Shown here one piece after another: positions 60,241 through 64,000 of a stretch of 64,000 nucleotides of DNA. Positions within the stretch are counted from its first letter, which is position 1. The number at the start of each line of letters is the position of its first letter. This DNA comes from Dryas octopetala (taxonomy: Eukaryota; Streptophyta; Magnoliopsida; Rosales; Rosaceae): NCBI GenBank assembly GCA_963921425.1, contig OY992836.1:9641304-9705303 (forward strand), written 5' to 3'. Made by a program: the position numbers and the translations under genes. The notes under the pieces were generated by a model, which was not told the DNA's origin, ran no database searches, and was given only the letters and a program-made list of their open reading frames with translations.

Positions 60241-60831
60241 GGATGTGGAATGCATAGGCTGCATGCATACAATTACAATTATATGGCTAAATGGGTTCGA
60301 CCAGAAATTGCCAAAAAGGAAGAAAGAAAGGCACAAAATGAGGCGTGGAAGGTAAAAAGGATGTTGGGGGTGGTTGGGGTAGACAGGGATTGGGCAAAGC
60401 TATGTGAATTCTCTCTATGTATTGTTTTTAGGTTGCTTTTAGTGCAAGGGAAATTCGTTGCTTGCTCTCTTAGACAACCATGCGTTACAATTTGCTATTG
60501 TGGAGTGGAGAGATTCCCACCAACAAACTGACGTCTCCACCTTTGTCTTACTCTTAACTATTAATGATGGAGTTTAATATAACATAAAAAAGATTAGAAA
60601 AAAATGGACCATAAAACTTATAAGTCATTGCTTTTAATTGGGTAATACTATTACACCATTAGCACTCATTTAATTTCTTGCACTCTAAAATGGATATCCT
60701 ACAATTTTTCTACACTGATACCCTATTAATAACGAAATTTTGGTGCGCTTGTTTTTATTTTTTTCAATCCTAATGATTTTATTACGAATATAAGGATTAT
60801 AGGGTGTTGATTTCGTGACCTTTTTAATAAA
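60241..60831. other. Upstream region of the tail-anchored protein gene
   Basis: Probable 5' leader and promoter of the minus-strand gene, then AT-rich DNA. No distinct core promoter motif can be defended. Confidence 0.4.
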
Positions 60832-61017
60832 ATGAAGAAGAGAATGACAACAATTTTCACTCACTTGGTTCTTGCAAGGTGCAAATATCATGGCGAGTTT
60901 AGTTTCCGGTTGCTGGATAGTATCCAGCTTATCTGCTATTTTCATCATGTGGTTTCATTTCGTCATATTTATCGAGAAGCCAACTTTATCGTAGATTTGC
61001 TTACTAAGTTGGGTTAG
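60832..61017 (+). pseudogene. RNase H-like C-terminal fragment of a LINE-type protein
   Basis: A short open frame ends FRHIYREANFIVDLLTKLG, which matches the final block of plant RNase H-like (RVT_3) domains, where HxxREAN-xADxLAKLG is usual. The block keeps its Asp, but everything upstream is missing. It is a remnant of a non-LTR retrotransposon or of a related RNase H-like gene. Confidence 0.55.
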
Positions 61018-61585
61018 GATAAGTTTACCTTAAAGATTTGGGAGCATATGTTTCGTTCGTTGGTGTTGGATTGTTGTTGAAGAGAAGTTATATATTTTGA
61101 ATATCTCGAGATTGTCATCGTTAATTTTTATTTTGCTCACAAATGGAAAACAATTTTACCTACTCACTGACTTTAACCACAGTGTATGTTAGTTGAAAAA
61201 ATACTTTAACCACGGTGTAGCACGTCTACGGTATAGCTTGAAAGAAAACAATTAGGGCAACAAATAAAACACTAAATGGCTGATATCTACAACCCATTAA
61301 TTGACTCACAAACATATAAATGGATAAGAAAATTAGACTAGGCTTTGGTTTATTTGCTATGGATGAGTTTAATCTTTTCTGTATAGAGATAACATTTGAT
61401 TAATTAATGATTAATGCAAAAAGATTTCCCACTTTTTGGTGCAACAGGAATTATTCAAAAATAATTAATTGTTTGAGGTATTGCAGAAAATGATAAAATA
61501 AAACAGATTTGGTTAGTATGAGAAATTATGGCACAATACATAGGCATGATGCAAAGGGTCATTGAAAGTGGCAATTAAAGTGTGG
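61018..61585. other. Intergenic and 3' UTR of the next minus-strand gene
   Basis: No coding signal was seen. The bases nearest 61585 should be the 3' UTR of the gene at 61586-62812. Confidence 0.45.
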
Positions 61586-62812
61586 TCAAGGCTTCTTCTG
61601 AGCATCCCCGTTTACAGAATCAATATCTGACCCAGTCATTAGTGCCTTCTCAACCTCTTTCTCCGCTTCCTCTACCTGCAAAATGTATGAGATATAATCA
61701 CCACCAATATTGCACCAATATATTAAAATGGAAAAAGAGAAAATTCTTTTAATTAATTGATTCAAGTTTTGTGACAGAGGAACACCTTGTGAATGATATC
61801 CTCAGCTAGCTCAGCTTTCTTGACTGCTTCTTCAGCTAGATGTTCAATTGACTCCACAGCATCTTTAAGCTTGGCATCATCAGGAAGCTTGTCTGCCACC
61901 TCTTCAGCCACCTTCTCTACTTCCTCAGCCAACTCTTCCACCACCTCTGTCACAGATTCCACTGTTTCTATTGCCATGTCCACCTTGCCTAATTAAAGTA
62001 CACCAATTCTAATCATATTTACACACTTTAGAGAGAATGATAATAGCAAATATGGATCAAAGTAATCCCAAGCCCCAAGAAGACTGACTATGTGAGATGC
62101 GAGGAGAGATTCTTCCATAGGGCATGCCCCATTCAAGAATAGTGGTAAATTCGAGACACAAAAGATATAATGAAGGAAAAGTAATGAGAAAACTTGAAAG
62201 TGTACTTTTAAGGGAAAGTAAGGGTCCCCATTTGTGTCTCAAAGAAGGTATTACTATTGAGAGCATTAGTCCCAAAATCCAGTTTTTCCTGCACAGAAGG
62301 TAAATTAAGAGCATATTACGCTAATAAAGAGGTGACGATTTCTATAGTTGCCACTATATATGTATGTCAACCAAGTTTGTTAATTAGGATTTAGGAACAA
62401 TTAGTAAACTAAACATACAACAAAAATATGCATGATCTCACCAGGAAGATTTATCAGAACTTTGAGCTTCTGCAGGTTGAGAGCTATGATCTGATGCGTG
62501 AGTCGCCCTTCACTCCAGCCAATTTTGATGACAATTAATTAGAATATACAACTCATAAGTGAAAGATATATAGATGTAGATAAAGATCGATCATATACTG
62601 AAATATAATCAATGGTGTAGTGAAGCTTACTTTGTTCGTAGTCTGTACATAGTACTGCTGATGAATTGGGTTGGGATTTTGGTGAATGAAGATGGTTGTT
62701 GATATGCTAACATGGGTTGTTTTTGTTGATGATCATGAGAAGTCAAATTTAGGATTTGGGACTTGTTTTTTTGGCTATATATGTGGGGGTGGAAGCCATT
62801 GATGGTTGCCAT
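61586..62812 (-). CDS. Small acidic helical protein, probably plastid-targeted, function unknown
   Basis: Four exons on the minus strand: 62812-62631, 62512-62442, 61988-61786 and 61675-61586, giving 181 residues. The N-terminal 60 residues are rich in Ser, Thr, Gln and His and poor in acidic residues, with Arg near the end (MYRLRTK), as in chloroplast transit peptides. The third exon encodes a strongly acidic amphipathic helix (VEELAEEVEKVAEEVADKLP, then DAVESIEHLAEEAVKKAELA). The last exon continues VEEAEKEVEKALMTGSD and ends QKKP. No membrane segment or known domain was seen. Exon 2 is the weak point: only the acceptor GGAG|TGAAGG keeps both neighbours in frame, and the donor GTGAGA is good. 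Related short acidic plastid proteins occur in plants; I do not know a function. Confidence 0.65.
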
Positions 62813-64000
62813 AGATCAAATGGGAAACTAGGAATTCCTAAAAGACAACAAGAGAAGTGAAAGAAAAACAGAAAGAGGGCTTTTGCTTAATATTTGATGC
62901 CTGGGTACTAATAAGACAAGTATGTATACTGTGAATTGGACCCATATGTGGGTAGCAAAATAAGTGAGGATGGAGAAGTTAATGCTTGATCAAAAGGAAA
63001 ACACATGTTTGTTACACATCACCTTCTACTAGACAGGGATATCTTCAGTGAATGATAAGATATGATATTCTCAAAATTAAGGCACATTATTTTAGCCCAG
63101 AAATTATAAAAATATGAAGGAGGATAACCACAATGGCCCTCCCACTCCAATCATTGAATTTCATTATATTTTTATCTTACCTAGCTTTCTTGCTTATATG
63201 TGTTATTCCTTAATTGATAGGCTTGTTTTTATGTTCATTGACACTAATGTCCTTCTACCATACCAATAAGGTACATCGCTAGGACTTTTAATGGGGATGA
63301 TTCATATATAATACTTTTTGTATGATGTGTGGAAAGAAATTTTTTATATTCATAACACTTTTTGGATATGATATGAGTCTAAATTATAAAAGTATTCATA
63401 CCTCATAATTTCTTAAAACATAGTAGAACAATACCATTATTGATTTCAAACGCATCTCCCCTCAATTTTCTTGAATTTAGAAAATAATGGAATATTGAAT
63501 CCTTTATCATAAACCCTTTCGCCATTTTTGGAGGGTAAAACTCAAAAGTGATGCATGCACCACAGTGCCTAACTGCCCAATGAATACCATTTGTTGCATG
63601 CTTTTAACATGGCAGTGAGTACTGGCCGAAAGAAAAAGGCAATGAGTTATTTACTAAAAAACAAAGAAAAATAACAATGGGTCCAGTGACTTTAGAAAAC
63701 GAGTTGGATTCTATTGAATGGTGGTTAGAACATTTATAGTGTGGCCGGCAGAGAAAATTATGGATATGGACCCCTACAGCAGAAAACTTTGGTATATAGA
63801 ATATAGGGCCCATTTGTCTGTATAATTAGGTAAGCATAGGACAATTTATTCGAACAAAAAAATGGATTAGGTGAGTCACATGGGAAATGAGAAGAACACT
63901 GTAGCTAAAGGTTTTAATTCAAAATTTTTTATTTTAAATAGCACTGTGCTAGTAACTGATCGAACTTTTCGCATTGAAGTATGGCCTCCAATTTGCTCTA
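62813..64000. other. Upstream region of the plastid protein gene, then intergenic
   Basis: Likely holds the promoter of the minus-strand gene at its left edge. No further gene, RNA or transposon end was recognised to the end of the window. Confidence 0.45.

Overview
The window is AT-rich nuclear DNA from a dicot plant, most likely a woody rosid; Rosaceae is a guess. The evidence is large intron-containing genes with GT-AG introns, plant-only protein families (HD-Zip I, plant bifunctional RIBA, DEAH11-type helicase-RBR) and a dense load of plant DNA transposons and retrotransposon remnants. There is no sign of bacterial or organellar gene organisation, and no complete tRNA, rRNA or CRISPR array was seen.

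Layout. 1-14 kb is gene-poor. It holds a PIF/Harbinger-type MITE, a solo LTR with a perfect 5-bp target duplication, and a decayed LINE RNase H fragment. At 14.3-15.8 kb a three-exon HD-Zip class I transcription factor (ATHB6/ATHB16 clade) lies on the minus strand with a GA-rich leader. 16.5-24 kb is intergenic, with an hAT-type MITE and a MITE embedded in TA microsatellites.

24.3-32.6 kb is a decayed CACTA (En/Spm) element. Its main transposase is reduced to a C-terminal scrap. Its second gene (Transposase_24, a DUF8039-like part, and a Ulp1 cysteine protease) can still be spliced into a 739-codon open frame, despite a 137-bp tandem duplication across an exon boundary and an insertion of about 0.5 kb. 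34-37.8 kb holds two MULE-type elements with 9-bp target duplications. One is a roughly 1.6-kb foldback hairpin ending 276 bp before the next gene.

38.06-42.37 kb is RIBA (riboflavin biosynthesis, seven exons). A 7-bp tandem duplication cuts its C-terminal tail. 42.8-52.1 kb is again transposon-rich: nested MITEs, two more PIF MITE copies, a possible second CACTA remnant, an hAT-like MITE and diverged direct repeats.

52.59-58.91 kb is a three-exon gene for a 1,727-residue DEAH helicase fused to an RBR ubiquitin ligase (DEAH11/12 family). It converges on a minus-strand gene for a tail-anchored coiled-coil protein (59.6-60.2 kb). A four-exon minus-strand gene for a small acidic, probably plastid-targeted protein lies at 61.6-62.8 kb.

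The host genes are not functionally linked to one another as far as can be seen. The notable features are the transposon-borne Ulp1 gene with its internal duplications, the foldback element at RIBA, and the altered RIBA reading frame.
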